From JAMXLO01 sp037201625 (lineage in GTDB: Bacteria > Pseudomonadota > Alphaproteobacteria > Acetobacterales > Acetobacteraceae), in contig JBBCGR010000004.1 in NCBI GenBank assembly GCA_037201625.1, positions 434,001 through 498,000 of the forward strand: DNA of 64,000 nt, read 5' to 3'. The notes below the pieces were generated by a model. The model ran no database searches, was not told the origin of the DNA, and was given only the letters and a program-made list of their open reading frames with translations. Positions 9,103 through 16,443 of this stretch are shown piece after piece (positions within the stretch are counted from its first letter, which is position 1; each line of letters starts with the position of its first letter). The translations under genes were made by a program, and so were the position numbers.

Positions 9103-11113
9103 TGGTCGCGGCCCGACGAATCCAAGGCCGGGTTGCACCGGTTCGCTTGCCACGCTCCCAGTTCAGCCGTTCTAGGACGGCACCGATTCGCCGCTGGTCA
9201 GCAGTTCCGAGCTTGGGCGTATCAATCCGAAGTGCTTTCTTCGCGAGCTCGCTAATGGTGATCTGGCTTTTGTCCTCGAGAAATGCGGAGATGGCTTCTT
9301 CCCAAGCGTCCGCCTCGTACCTCGCATCTTGCTCCGGACGGATGTGCGTTGCCTCGAATGACCTATCAGGCCACCATCTTGTATGCTTCCTGTAGAGCGC
9401 TACCGCCTCTGCCAGGAGTTGATCGCGATCTCGCGCCAGTGCTTCTACATCAATGCTGCCGCATTTCACGGGCCAGAACCGGCGCCCACCTGTCTCGTCT
9501 CGCAGATATGCTGACTTGTTGGTGGTTCCGATAAAGACGCATTGGCGCGGTTCAATTACGTCCTTGCGGCCATAGCTTGGTCGATAACGCTCCACCTGTC
9601 GCGTGACGAACGCCTTCAATGCGGCGGCTTCTGACCGATCCAACGCTGACAACTCCGCCACTTCGATCAGCCACTTCCCATTGAGGTGTTGGGAAACATC
9701 TTTGCCGCCACCACGAATGTCGGGCAGGCTGTCGGAGAACCAACGCCCGGCGAGTATCGCGCAAGCAGCGGACTTCTGCGTGCCCTGCTCCCCTTCCAAG
9801 ACGATCATGTAGTCCGCCTTGCATCCCGGTTCGACGACACGTGCCACCATCGCGATCGGAAACATTTCCCCGATACCGTCCGTGTAAGCTGTTTTTTCTG
9901 CACCGAGGTAAACGTGCAGCCACCCGGACAAGCGGCTTACTCGATCCCATTGCAAGCTCCTCAGGTAATCTCGCACCGGGTGGAATTTCTGCTCGGTCGC
10001 CCGAAGATCTACCGACGCGTGCACGGTGTCTTTCGATACCGACGTGAGGCCGGCGATCTGAAGCCACTCCTGAACCGCGGTCACATCCTCGTCGCGAACC
10101 GGACGCGGCGCGAAGTGCGGCGTGGCCCCCGGCAACGGCTTCACCAGAAGCGAGGCGCGCAGCATCTCGTCATACGCGAACCGATCCTGCAACTCCGCGG
10201 CCTCCCGCAGCGCTACCATAGCGTTTGCCAAATTGGATCGCAGGTTGCCTTCGCTGTTGCGCTGGCAATGCGCCAGCCACTGATGGCGCGCCGTATTGTC
10301 CCAGATGCGTTGCAGTTCCCGGCCGCCGTTCGTGTTGCCCTTTTCATGCCACCAGTCGGCCGTATCTGGGTCGACACGCAGGGCCTCGACCATCTCGTCA
10401 TAGGTCCGGCCCGCTGATCGCAGAGCAAGCCCTTTGCGAAAAGCAACGGCACTGCGCGACGAGTCGGCACTGCTCGGCGCGCGCGCTGCGGGACCTTTGC
10501 CAGCGAAGGCGGGCCCGGCTTCGCGGATCAACCAAGTGAGCACCGTCGGCGTCACGGGCCGCAATTCGGTTGGGCTGCCAGTCAAGTGCTGATCGGTTAG
10601 CGCGAAATATCTGCCGTCGAGATACAACTCAATACTCGGCACGTGTTCGCCCTTGCCACGCGCCCATTTCCGTCCTGAACCTTCGCCTGGCTTCTTGCCC
10701 ATGATGGCGCGCAACGAAGCCAACTCCGCCGCCGGGTAGACGAAGAACACTTTGGCGCCGGTGCCGGATGGTGAGATTTCCGTGTAGGAGCCGGTCCTGG
10801 CCACTACCTCGGCAGCCCACGGTTCAAGTGTTCCATCAGAGGCACGGCAGGTGTCGAGATCAATTCCCCCGATCGCCCGACCATCGCCGAAAAGCCCGAG
10901 CTGTAAGCCAATGCCGCCTCCAGTGCCGTTGACCAGACGCGGCACCGCGGCTTCGGCTTCAGCGCGTGTCCCCCAGGTCGCAGGATCATCCGCCTTCGCC
11001 CTTTGGCCGGTGCGTGGCGAGTAGGGGACTTTGGTTGCTTTGCCGTTCCGTAGCTCGTTCCGCCAGATCACCCAGCGGGCGTGCACAGCCAGAGCGGCCA
11101 GGGCCAACCCCAT
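9092..11113 (-). CDS. Primase-polymerase / VapE-type helicase (replication protein)
   Basis: A 673-residue protein from ATG 11113 (MGLALAALAVHARWV...). An upstream TTG-initiated extension is possible but overlaps the previous gene. Residues 1-200 form an archaeo-eukaryotic primase-type domain (KVPYSPRTG, then GGIDLDTC with D85/D87 as likely metal ligands, and SPSGTG). The C-terminal half is a virulence-associated-E/D5-like helicase with Walker A EGEQGTQKSAA, a Walker B-like WLIEVAELSAL and a conserved FIGTTNKSAYLRD segment. It probably primes and unwinds DNA at the element's own origin; the iteron array at its 3' end fits. It follows two coupled small genes on the same strand. The histidine usual after SxSGxG is replaced by Ala-Lys, so primase activity should not be assumed. 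Confidence 0.85.
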   Translation of the reverse strand: MGLALAALAVHARWVIWRNELRNGKATKVPYSPRTGQRAKADDPATWGTRAEAEAAVPRLVNGTGGGIGLQLGLFGDGRAIGGIDLDTCRASDGTLEPWAAEVVARTGSYTEISPSGTGAKVFFVYPAAELASLRAIMGKKPGEGSGRKWARGKGEHVPSIELYLDGRYFALTDQHLTGSPTELRPVTPTVLTWLIREAGPAFAGKGPAARAPSSADSSRSAVAFRKGLALRSAGRTYDEMVEALRVDPDTADWWHEKGNTNGGRELQRIWDNTARHQWLAHCQRNSEGNLRSNLANAMVALREAAELQDRFAYDEMLRASLLVKPLPGATPHFAPRPVRDEDVTAVQEWLQIAGLTSVSKDTVHASVDLRATEQKFHPVRDYLRSLQWDRVSRLSGWLHVYLGAEKTAYTDGIGEMFPIAMVARVVEPGCKADYMIVLEGEQGTQKSAACAILAGRWFSDSLPDIRGGGKDVSQHLNGKWLIEVAELSALDRSEAAALKAFVTRQVERYRPSYGRKDVIEPRQCVFIGTTNKSAYLRDETGGRRFWPVKCGSIDVEALARDRDQLLAEAVALYRKHTRWWPDRSFEATHIRPEQDARYEADAWEEAISAFLEDKSQITISELAKKALRIDTPKLGTADQRRIGAVLERLNWERGKRTGATRPWIRRAATNDA

Positions 11114-11141
11114 GTCGGCGTCGCCCGCGGCGGTGGGTGGG

Positions 11142-11345
11142 TCAACCAACGCCGCTTGCCCACAGTAGCCACACCGCGAGCGCAAGCATCAGCAGCAGTT
11201 CGCCCAGTACGGGGTGGATGATCAGTCCATGCTGCCGCCATTGCCTGGCCAAAGTGCGCCACCGGCGTGGTGCGCAGTACCGAATGACGTTACGTCGGAC
11301 ACCATGGCGAGACGTAAGCGTCCAAACACCCTTCACGCGCATCAT
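11142..11345 (-). CDS. Small single-pass membrane protein (67 aa)
   Basis: A 67-residue basic protein beginning MMRVKGVWTLTSRHG and ending in a hydrophobic segment GELLLMLALAVWLLWASGVG, which could span a membrane once. Its ATG at 11345 overlaps the stop of the upstream small gene by four bases (ATGA), which argues that both are translated. The primase start follows 28 bases downstream. No known family was recognised. Confidence 0.5.
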   Translation of the reverse strand: MMRVKGVWTLTSRHGVRRNVIRYCAPRRWRTLARQWRQHGLIIHPVLGELLLMLALAVWLLWASGVG

Positions 11346-11551
11346 GTTGCCGCTGCACGCAATGCCAAGGCGCGGTGGGTCAGATGGTTGGCCGCCGAGA
11401 AGCGGAGTTCTCGCTCTGCTTCGGCTGCATCGCGCTCGATCACTCGGATCAGCGCATGCAGCTCACTCGGCGTCACGACGATCTGTATCATCGGCGGGCG
11501 CGGCAGTTGACGCGGACCATGCGACGTCTTGATGGTGGTTGGGATGTGCAC
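11342..11551 (-). CDS. Small hypothetical protein (69 aa)
   Basis: A 69-residue protein with GTG start at 11551, preferred because AGGAG lies about 8 bases upstream; the TTG two codons earlier is too close to that site. The sequence (MIQIVVTPSELHALIRVIER, then DAAEAERELRFSA) predicts two helices and no membrane segment. Its stop overlaps the start of the next small gene. It belongs to the leftward series alpA / small genes / primase. Function unknown. Confidence 0.52.
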   Translation of the reverse strand: MHIPTTIKTSHGPRQLPRPPMIQIVVTPSELHALIRVIERDAAEAERELRFSAANHLTHRALALRAAAT

Positions 11552-11677
11552 GGGCAATACTCCTTGCCCGGCGCAGCGCTTGAACCGCGCGATCGGCTGT
11601 GCGAAATTGCTGTTGCCAACTGCTATCTCGACACAAGCCGCCGCTCCGGGTGCTACCGCGCTCGGGGCGGTTGCGTT

Positions 11678-11932
11678 TCAGGCGGCGGCTTTCGGTGCGC
11701 GGAAGGTCGCGGGTGGCAGACTCGCCAGATGCGCTCGCAAGCTGTCCATCAGGATGAGCGTCCGGCTGCCGCTCTTAACTGCCCGAATGTGCCCGGTCGC
11801 GAGCCTTCGGTAGATCTCGCTCCTGCTCAGGCCCGATATGCGGCAGGCATCCGGGATCGGAGCTGCCAATGGTTCCATGAATGCCGCACCACCCTTGATG
11901 GCGCGCTTCTCAACATCCGTCATGCCCGTCAC
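11678..11932 (-). CDS. AlpA-like helix-turn-helix regulator / excisionase
   Basis: An 84-residue protein with a MerR/AlpA-type helix-turn-helix: IPDACRISGLSRSEIYRRLA followed by TGHIRAVKSGSRTLI, the usual recognition helix and wing. GTG at 11932 is chosen because GAGGAGGG lies 6 bases upstream; an in-frame frame extends to 12007 without such a site. AlpA-family proteins activate integrase/excision genes in prophage P4-like elements and in phage satellites, or act as excisionases. Its place between the cargo module and the primase fits a switch role. The repeats at 12017-12100 upstream of it are possible binding sites. Confidence 0.72.
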   Translation of the reverse strand: MTGMTDVEKRAIKGGAAFMEPLAAPIPDACRISGLSRSEIYRRLATGHIRAVKSGSRTLILMDSLRAHLASLPPATFRAPKAAA

Positions 11933-12016
11933 GATATCCCTCCTCAGGTCGGGGTGTTCCCTGAGATCGCTAGATATCCGAAGTGCCTTTGTTAGGTCTG
12001 TGGACAACGAGGAAGA

Positions 12017-12100
12017 GAAGCGTGACGAGCCCGACCACTTAATGCCCGGTTTTCGGGCCTTTGGGTCGAGAAGCGTGACCTTTTGACCGCGAAGCGTGAC
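12017..12100. repeat. Three GAAGCGTGAC direct repeats upstream of alpA-like gene
   Basis: GAAGCGTGAC occurs at 12017-12026, 12070-12079 and 12091-12100. The first lies between the QueC-like stop and the alpA-like start; the other two lie inside the last codons of the QueC-like gene, where they encode the repetitive KGHASR tail. A hairpin GCCCG-AAAAC-CGGGC overlaps the QueC-like stop region (about 12042-12057) on the minus strand, without a T-run. These could be AlpA operators or just a short coding repeat. Confidence 0.4.
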
Positions 12101-13955
12101 CGTCTTTGTTCGCCGCGACCTTGGGCGACGATAGAATTCGAACTCGGTCAGGATTTAGGCGGTAGCCATGTCGTTGAAGGCTCTCAATGACCGCATTATC
12201 AGGAGGTGAGGCATCGCCAGCACGCTCAGCCATTTTCCCAAGCTCCGCGCGGCAACGGAGCACGCACCGGCGCAACGTCTCTTCCTGCCATCCCAGTTGA
12301 CCCGCGAGCACCGCCGTTTGAGTGAATGGATAGTCTTGCGGCCTAAGTTCATCGCGTGCCGCATTTCTGAACGTGTCGCCTAGGGCAATGACCATTCTGG
12401 CGTTTCCGCCTTTCAATTCCCCCCACCGGTCTATGGCGATGCTCCGCCGTTGCGGATCGATTGTGATCACAATATGCGAGCCGGCATTCCCGGTGCGTAC
12501 CGAATCGGGCGGCGCCACAGGATAAGCGGCTTCGCCCGTCCGCTGTCCCAGGACAAGGGAGATGAGGCAGTCGGTCGGCAACCTCCCCTCGCGCAATTCG
12601 GACACCCGCGATTTCGCAGCTGCATCGAATATGTTGCAAACGCTTGCCGTGTGCCGCTGATACAAACCGAAAATGCGACTGGCGACTTGGTCTGACGATT
12701 CGGAAAAACAACCGATGACGCGGCTTGTCTCACCGAAATGGCTAAAGAACGCGATATCTGTCATCTGTCTGACTTTGGTGGCGGAGCGGACATAGGCAAG
12801 CGCCATTTCTCTGTCCGGGCCTGCCACACGTTCACCGGCAAAGAGATCGACTTTGTAAGCGTCGGCCGGGTCCGCGGCTTCTTGTCCAGCTGCTAATATT
12901 GCAAACCGACGATCGATGCACTGCGAGCATCCCCCGCAGTGAGGATGCTGAAGGGTCGAATGATGAACTCGGGTACAGCTCCTCGTGTTTTGGATAAGGC
13001 TTTCACACCGGTGGATCGCAATGCGTTCGACGATTTCCGTTTTCGTTGTCCATATGAAGGGGTTGCTCAATTCAAAGGGACGACCAAGAACGTCGGTGAT
13101 CATGCGACTAAGGCGAGTAAGCACCTGGGGATGCGTAGTCCGTGTGGCACGGGCGCCTACAACTTGCCCCACTAGTGGCAGGTTAAGGCTGACCACTCCA
13201 TTCTCAAAAATCTCTAGGCGATCGTTGTGAATCAATCGTGCTACGATGGTGCCTAGTGCCGCGAATAAGAACGACCGGGTCCGGTGCGTCCATTCTTTCA
13301 CCAGGTCACCATCGAGCGTTGCCCAGACCGGAATGTGAGTAACACGCTCGGCGCCGAACTGGTCTTGAAGCTGCCCAACCAACCGCTTTTGGGCGCTGCT
13401 AATTTTCGAGGATGATTCATGGCTCACAAGTGTGACCTTGCGTGCCGTAGTCGACAGTCGCTCAATAGTTCCCGCAAGGGAATCTAGACCGCCGGAGAAC
13501 AGGATTACGTCACCAGTGGAGCAATGACTGTCGACTAAGTCGAAGTATATCTGAACGGGCGGAATCGTTTCAAGCTGTCGAAACTCTATTGTGTATTCGT
13601 CCTCAGATAGGAAACTCAATGTCTCCTGAAGCGCGGCTCTGACCGGTGCCGAAGACCAAAGCTCCGGCAGACGCACTGGAATGATGAACCGGAACTTCCG
13701 GCGCCATCGCGCACCCATCTGCACGTCACCTAGACCACCCCGCGATACGGCGCTATCGGCCGCGTAAATGTAACAGGCCACCTCCAACAGATCGACGAGG
13801 TTGTTCGGGATGTTCGCCACAAGTTGGCGATTGATGTCGGAGATCTTAAGCCGCACGTTCGGCGATGGGCCATGCAAATTGAGGAGGAGACGTGTCCCCG
13901 CTTTATCGGGAGCACTTGCGCCACCGCAAAGGATGAGATGCTCATTCTTCGGCAT
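12039..13955 (-). CDS. QueC-like PP-loop protein with C-terminal extension (candidate defence enzyme)
   Basis: A 638-residue protein from ATG 13955 (MPKNEHLILCGG), with GGAAG 7 bases upstream. It overlaps the upstream gene's stop by 14 bases. The core resembles 7-cyano-7-deazaguanine synthase (QueC): PP-loop ILFSGGLDSLAG (S/G/G/D/S at 154-159), TRSFLFAALG, an NPFIWTTKTEIVER segment, and a four-Cys zinc site (C327, C340, C343, C346; HCGGCSQCIDRR). Unlike housekeeping QueC (about 230 aa) it has a 150-residue N-terminal part and a 270-residue C-terminal part whose end (about 530-615; ETLRRCVLRCRAELGK ... VIESLQRHGYRL) resembles an OmpR-type winged helix. QueC-like proteins occur in anti-phage systems (QatC; type IV CBASS Cap9). 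None of the preQ0 genes queD/queE are nearby, so a queuosine role is unlikely. Confidence 0.8.
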   Translation of the reverse strand: MPKNEHLILCGGASAPDKAGTRLLLNLHGPSPNVRLKISDINRQLVANIPNNLVDLLEVACYIYAADSAVSRGGLGDVQMGARWRRKFRFIIPVRLPELWSSAPVRAALQETLSFLSEDEYTIEFRQLETIPPVQIYFDLVDSHCSTGDVILFSGGLDSLAGTIERLSTTARKVTLVSHESSSKISSAQKRLVGQLQDQFGAERVTHIPVWATLDGDLVKEWTHRTRSFLFAALGTIVARLIHNDRLEIFENGVVSLNLPLVGQVVGARATRTTHPQVLTRLSRMITDVLGRPFELSNPFIWTTKTEIVERIAIHRCESLIQNTRSCTRVHHSTLQHPHCGGCSQCIDRRFAILAAGQEAADPADAYKVDLFAGERVAGPDREMALAYVRSATKVRQMTDIAFFSHFGETSRVIGCFSESSDQVASRIFGLYQRHTASVCNIFDAAAKSRVSELREGRLPTDCLISLVLGQRTGEAAYPVAPPDSVRTGNAGSHIVITIDPQRRSIAIDRWGELKGGNARMVIALGDTFRNAARDELRPQDYPFTQTAVLAGQLGWQEETLRRCVLRCRAELGKMAERAGDASPPDNAVIESLQRHGYRLNPDRVRILSSPKVAANKDGHASRSKGHASRPKGPKTGH

Positions 13956-14724
13956 CTCGGCGCTTCCGCAGGGCGTCGCGTATTTTTCTGAAGGCGACGG
14001 GAGCAAATCGGCGTACGTGGTCTGGGCTCAGGCCTTCGCCTCGATAGACGTTCCTGCCATACCAGTCACCAGCGAGGTCTTCGACGATTCGCGACGCTTC
14101 CCAGCAATGTCGACTGAGAGCCTGGTCGAACTGCAACCGCGCACTGTCGTCTCTGAAACGATTTCCTTCGCCGACGTGGTTGGACAATTCACGGCTCAGA
14201 AAATAGTCGAACGTCCGCTGCGTCAGGCGAGCGAAGAACTCGTGCGCCAAGACACTGAAACGATCGCCGCCCGCCAGTCGTCCAATGGCATGCTGCACGT
14301 CAGCGGGCTCGGGTCCAAACAGTGACGGCAGTGCTGGTGCGACCGTCGCAGTTAAACTCTCAACCGCCGCCATTTGGGCAATTTCGCCCAGGTCGGTCCG
14401 CCCACCTTGGACACGCGCATGGCGATCGACAGCGTCTGAAATCGCTGCAACGACGCTCAGCAGGCCCGGGTGGGCTGGCACAGTTATTCCGAGACGGCTC
14501 AGATCCTCGGTGAAGGCGGGGCCACGAGCCGCCAGGGGGACCTGGGTCAGGAGCCAGAAAGCATGGAGAAAAACGGGATCGTTCGACGCCGCCTGAAGAC
14601 TTGTCTCCGCGGCCTCCGCCGCTAAAGCAGCTATTTCCTCGACATCCGAGCCGAGACGAAGCCCAGCGACGACTTGGCGCCACTTCTGCGAACCCAGCAG
14701 AATGCCGAGCCGTATATGGCCCAT
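13942..14724 (-). CDS. Hypothetical partner of QueC-like protein
   Basis: A 260-residue, mostly alpha-helical soluble protein (MGHIRLGILLGSQKWRQVV...). ATG 14724 is preferred over ATG 14730 because GGGAGG lies 6 bases before it. I do not recognise the family. Visible segments are VFLHAFWLLTQVPLAARGP, LAHEFFARLTQRTFDYFLSR, and a basic C-terminus (FRKIRDALRKRRDAEE). It lacks the MGTS-type N-terminus I associate with QatB. Its stop overlaps the QueC-like start, so the two are translationally coupled and likely act together. A substrate for modification or a regulatory/effector subunit are both possible. Confidence 0.65.
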   Translation of the reverse strand: MGHIRLGILLGSQKWRQVVAGLRLGSDVEEIAALAAEAAETSLQAASNDPVFLHAFWLLTQVPLAARGPAFTEDLSRLGITVPAHPGLLSVVAAISDAVDRHARVQGGRTDLGEIAQMAAVESLTATVAPALPSLFGPEPADVQHAIGRLAGGDRFSVLAHEFFARLTQRTFDYFLSRELSNHVGEGNRFRDDSARLQFDQALSRHCWEASRIVEDLAGDWYGRNVYRGEGLSPDHVRRFAPVAFRKIRDALRKRRDAEE

Positions 14725-14730
14725 GTCCAT

Positions 14731-14745
14731 CCTCCCAACGGGAGG
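14731..14745 (-). promoter_or_regulatory. Hairpin sequestering the ribosome binding site of the cargo module
   Basis: In the mRNA sense this reads CCTCCC-GTT-GGGAGG. The GGGAGG arm is the ribosome binding site for the 260-aa protein and the adjacent CCTCCC arm is its perfect complement, giving a 6-bp GC stem with a 3-base loop. Translation of the two-gene module could be kept low until the stem is opened. The structure is seen in sequence; the regulatory role is inferred. Confidence 0.45.
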
Positions 14746-14905
14746 CTGTCCTGTTGGTCAAATCTGTGCAAGAGAGCGGGTGACCCCCGCGTCCACAGTC
14801 GGCTCACAACATGCCCAGAGCCGAGCGCGGCGTTAACTCACAGGACAGGTGAGAATTGCATTGCCGTCAGCGTGCACGAAGCTGCCACCGCTGCAGTAGC
14901 GTGGA

Positions 14906-16135
14906 TCACCCGCCTCGAATCAACGGCAATACTTGGGCCGCCCCTGCCTCGATTCCATCCAGCGCGTCCGCCAACCGTTGCAGCGCGACGGCCACCTGGG
15001 GACGGTAGCGGCTCCGATTATAGGTCGCGGCCAATGGGGAGTGAATCGAAACATGGTTCAGCGCGGCCTCGATGATGTCAGGCAGTTCTCCCATCTCCCC
15101 GAGCATCGTCGCGCCGGTGCGCCGCAGATCGTGGCGGGTCCAGCCCTCCGTGCCGCTGGCCTCTTGCAGGGTCTTCGTCTCGCGATCCCAATTGCCGAGG
15201 GGTGCGCCGGTTGACGTGGCGAAGATGAAGGCGCTCGGCGCCGGCTGCCCTGGATTGCTCGCATCGTCCGTCGGCAGACGGGACCCCAGCAGGTCCATTG
15301 CCTGCCGGGACAGGGGCACAACGTGCGGCTCGCCATTCTTGGTCTCAAGGATGGTCCAGGTCCGCGCCTCCAAGTCGACATCACGCCAGCGAGCCAGGGC
15401 AGTCTCCTGCCGGCGGGTCAGGGTCAGCAGCATGAACAGCAACGCTGCTCCGTAGGGACGGCTGGTTGCCCGCAGCACCGGCAGCACTGCCGATAGTTCG
15501 TCGAGCGTCAGAATGCGCTTGCGGCGCTTCACCGGGGCTGGCGGATGAATGTTCGCCAAGCCATCAGCAACGTAGCCGCGTTGGGCCGACCATTTCAGTG
15601 CGGGGCGGACACTGCGAACAACAAAACCGCCTGTCGACTCCGACGGGTACGCATCAACAAGCATCTGGAAATCTGATGCCGCGAGCGAGGCCACCGGCTT
15701 CGCCAGCAGCGGCTTGAAGACCAGGTCGATCCGCTTGCGCGAGTCAGCCCATGCTCTCTGAGCGTTGCCCCGCTTCTCGCCATACAGGTCTATCAAAGCC
15801 CCCAACGTGCCCACGCCTTCCTTAGCCGCGGCGCCCATTGCACGCTCACGCCGTCGGTCGGCTACAGGGTCCGCGCCGTCCTGCTTCACCCGTGTATGAA
15901 GCGTTCGGGCTTCGCTGCGGGCTTCACTGATCCCCTTGTCGGGATAGGTGCCAAGTGGGAAGCGCCGCATGCGCCCCTGGCGATCCCGACATGCCAAGAC
16001 CCACGTTGCCGCCCCCGCCGGCGTCAGGCGCAGTCGAAGGCCAGCACAACCCGCATCTGCGAGGTCGCGGCGCGTGCCATCCGATACCTCCCGTATCGCC
16101 TTGTTGATCGCAGTCTCCGTCAGTCGCACCGGCAT
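14906..16135 (-). CDS. Tyrosine site-specific integrase
   Basis: A 409-residue phage-type integrase. An N-terminal DUF4102-type arm-binding domain (about 1-95; GLRLRLTPAGAATW, RRFPLGTYPDKGIS) is followed by a core-binding domain and the catalytic domain. Catalytic residues visible in order are Arg in LTRRQETALA, Lys in ETKNGEPHVV, His-x-x-Arg in TRHDLRRTGAT, His in LNHVS and Tyr in ATYNRSRY. ATG 16135 has AGGAA about 8 bases upstream. It points away from the tRNA fragment, with repeated 9-mers between. DUF4102 integrases usually target tRNA genes, consistent with the tRNA-Arg attachment sequence nearby. Confidence 0.93.
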   Translation of the reverse strand: MPVRLTETAINKAIREVSDGTRRDLADAGCAGLRLRLTPAGAATWVLACRDRQGRMRRFPLGTYPDKGISEARSEARTLHTRVKQDGADPVADRRRERAMGAAAKEGVGTLGALIDLYGEKRGNAQRAWADSRKRIDLVFKPLLAKPVASLAASDFQMLVDAYPSESTGGFVVRSVRPALKWSAQRGYVADGLANIHPPAPVKRRKRILTLDELSAVLPVLRATSRPYGAALLFMLLTLTRRQETALARWRDVDLEARTWTILETKNGEPHVVPLSRQAMDLLGSRLPTDDASNPGQPAPSAFIFATSTGAPLGNWDRETKTLQEASGTEGWTRHDLRRTGATMLGEMGELPDIIEAALNHVSIHSPLAATYNRSRYRPQVAVALQRLADALDGIEAGAAQVLPLIRGG

Positions 16136-16148
16136 CGCATCGTTTCCT

Positions 16149-16230
16149 GGGGCTTCAATGGGGCTTCACCGGGGCTTCAACACCGGGGGATTTTCCGGGA
16201 TACCTCAGGACGTATCCTGCCGGGGCTTCA
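16149..16230. repeat. GGGGCTTCA direct repeats, candidate integrase arm sites
   Basis: GGGGCTTCA occurs at 16149, 16160, 16171 and 16222, all in the same orientation. The first three are spaced exactly 11 bases, about one helical turn. They sit between the integrase start and the tRNA-derived attachment sequence, where arm-type integrase or excisionase sites are expected. They may also overlap the integrase promoter and so give autoregulation. Confidence 0.55.
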
Positions 16231-16317
16231 GGCAAAAAGCAACGGTATTATCTAGGGTTTTCCAACATTTAGGGACGACAATGGACGGGCTGGGACGACC
16301 TCGACGGAAAGGAGAAC

Positions 16318-16367
16318 TAGGATTCCTAATCCTGGGGTCGTGAGTTCGAATCTCGCCGGGGACGCCA
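16318..16367 (+). other. Attachment site: 3' half of tRNA-Arg(CCT)
   Basis: The sequence folds as the 3' half of a tRNA: anticodon stem TAGGA/TCCTG around loop TTCCTAA (anticodon CCT), T-stem GTGAG/CTCGC around TTCGAAT, acceptor strand CGGGGAC, discriminator G and CCA. No D-arm or matching 5' acceptor strand precedes it, so it is not a complete gene. This is what integration into the 3' end of a tRNA gene leaves at the far boundary, and it marks the element/chromosome junction. The intact tRNA gene is predicted at the other end, outside the window. Confidence 0.82.
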
Positions 16368-16443
16368 CCGCCCGCCCACCGCAGCCGCCAGTCTTGACCA
16401 GCCGGACGATCACGGCACCCTGTCCGCAACGGATGGGGGAAGC

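Larger units (their letters stand above)
1..16367. mobile_element. Integrative element (prophage or satellite-like), right-hand part
   Basis: The right edge is defined by a partial tRNA-Arg(CCT) 3' sequence at 16318-16367, with a tyrosine integrase just inside it. Between the integrase and the left edge are an AlpA-like regulator, a primase-helicase, phage-type proteins, two ParB-methyltransferase fusions and several genes of unknown role. After 16.4 kb the content switches to chromosomal metabolism. No second copy of the tRNA fragment was noticed, so the left end and the intact tRNA gene probably lie outside the window. No capsid, portal or terminase gene was recognised in this part, so prophage, decayed prophage and satellite all remain possible. 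Confidence 0.82.

Noticed and set aside
12039..14730. Known QatABCD or type IV CBASS system
   Set aside because: Only the QueC-like component is shared. No ATPase, TatD-type nuclease, CD-NTase or TGT-like gene is adjacent, and the partner does not look like QatB.
16291..16367. Complete tRNA-Arg gene
   Set aside because: The 3' half is clear, but the preceding 27 bases contain neither a D-arm nor a strand complementary to the acceptor, so only a fragment is present.
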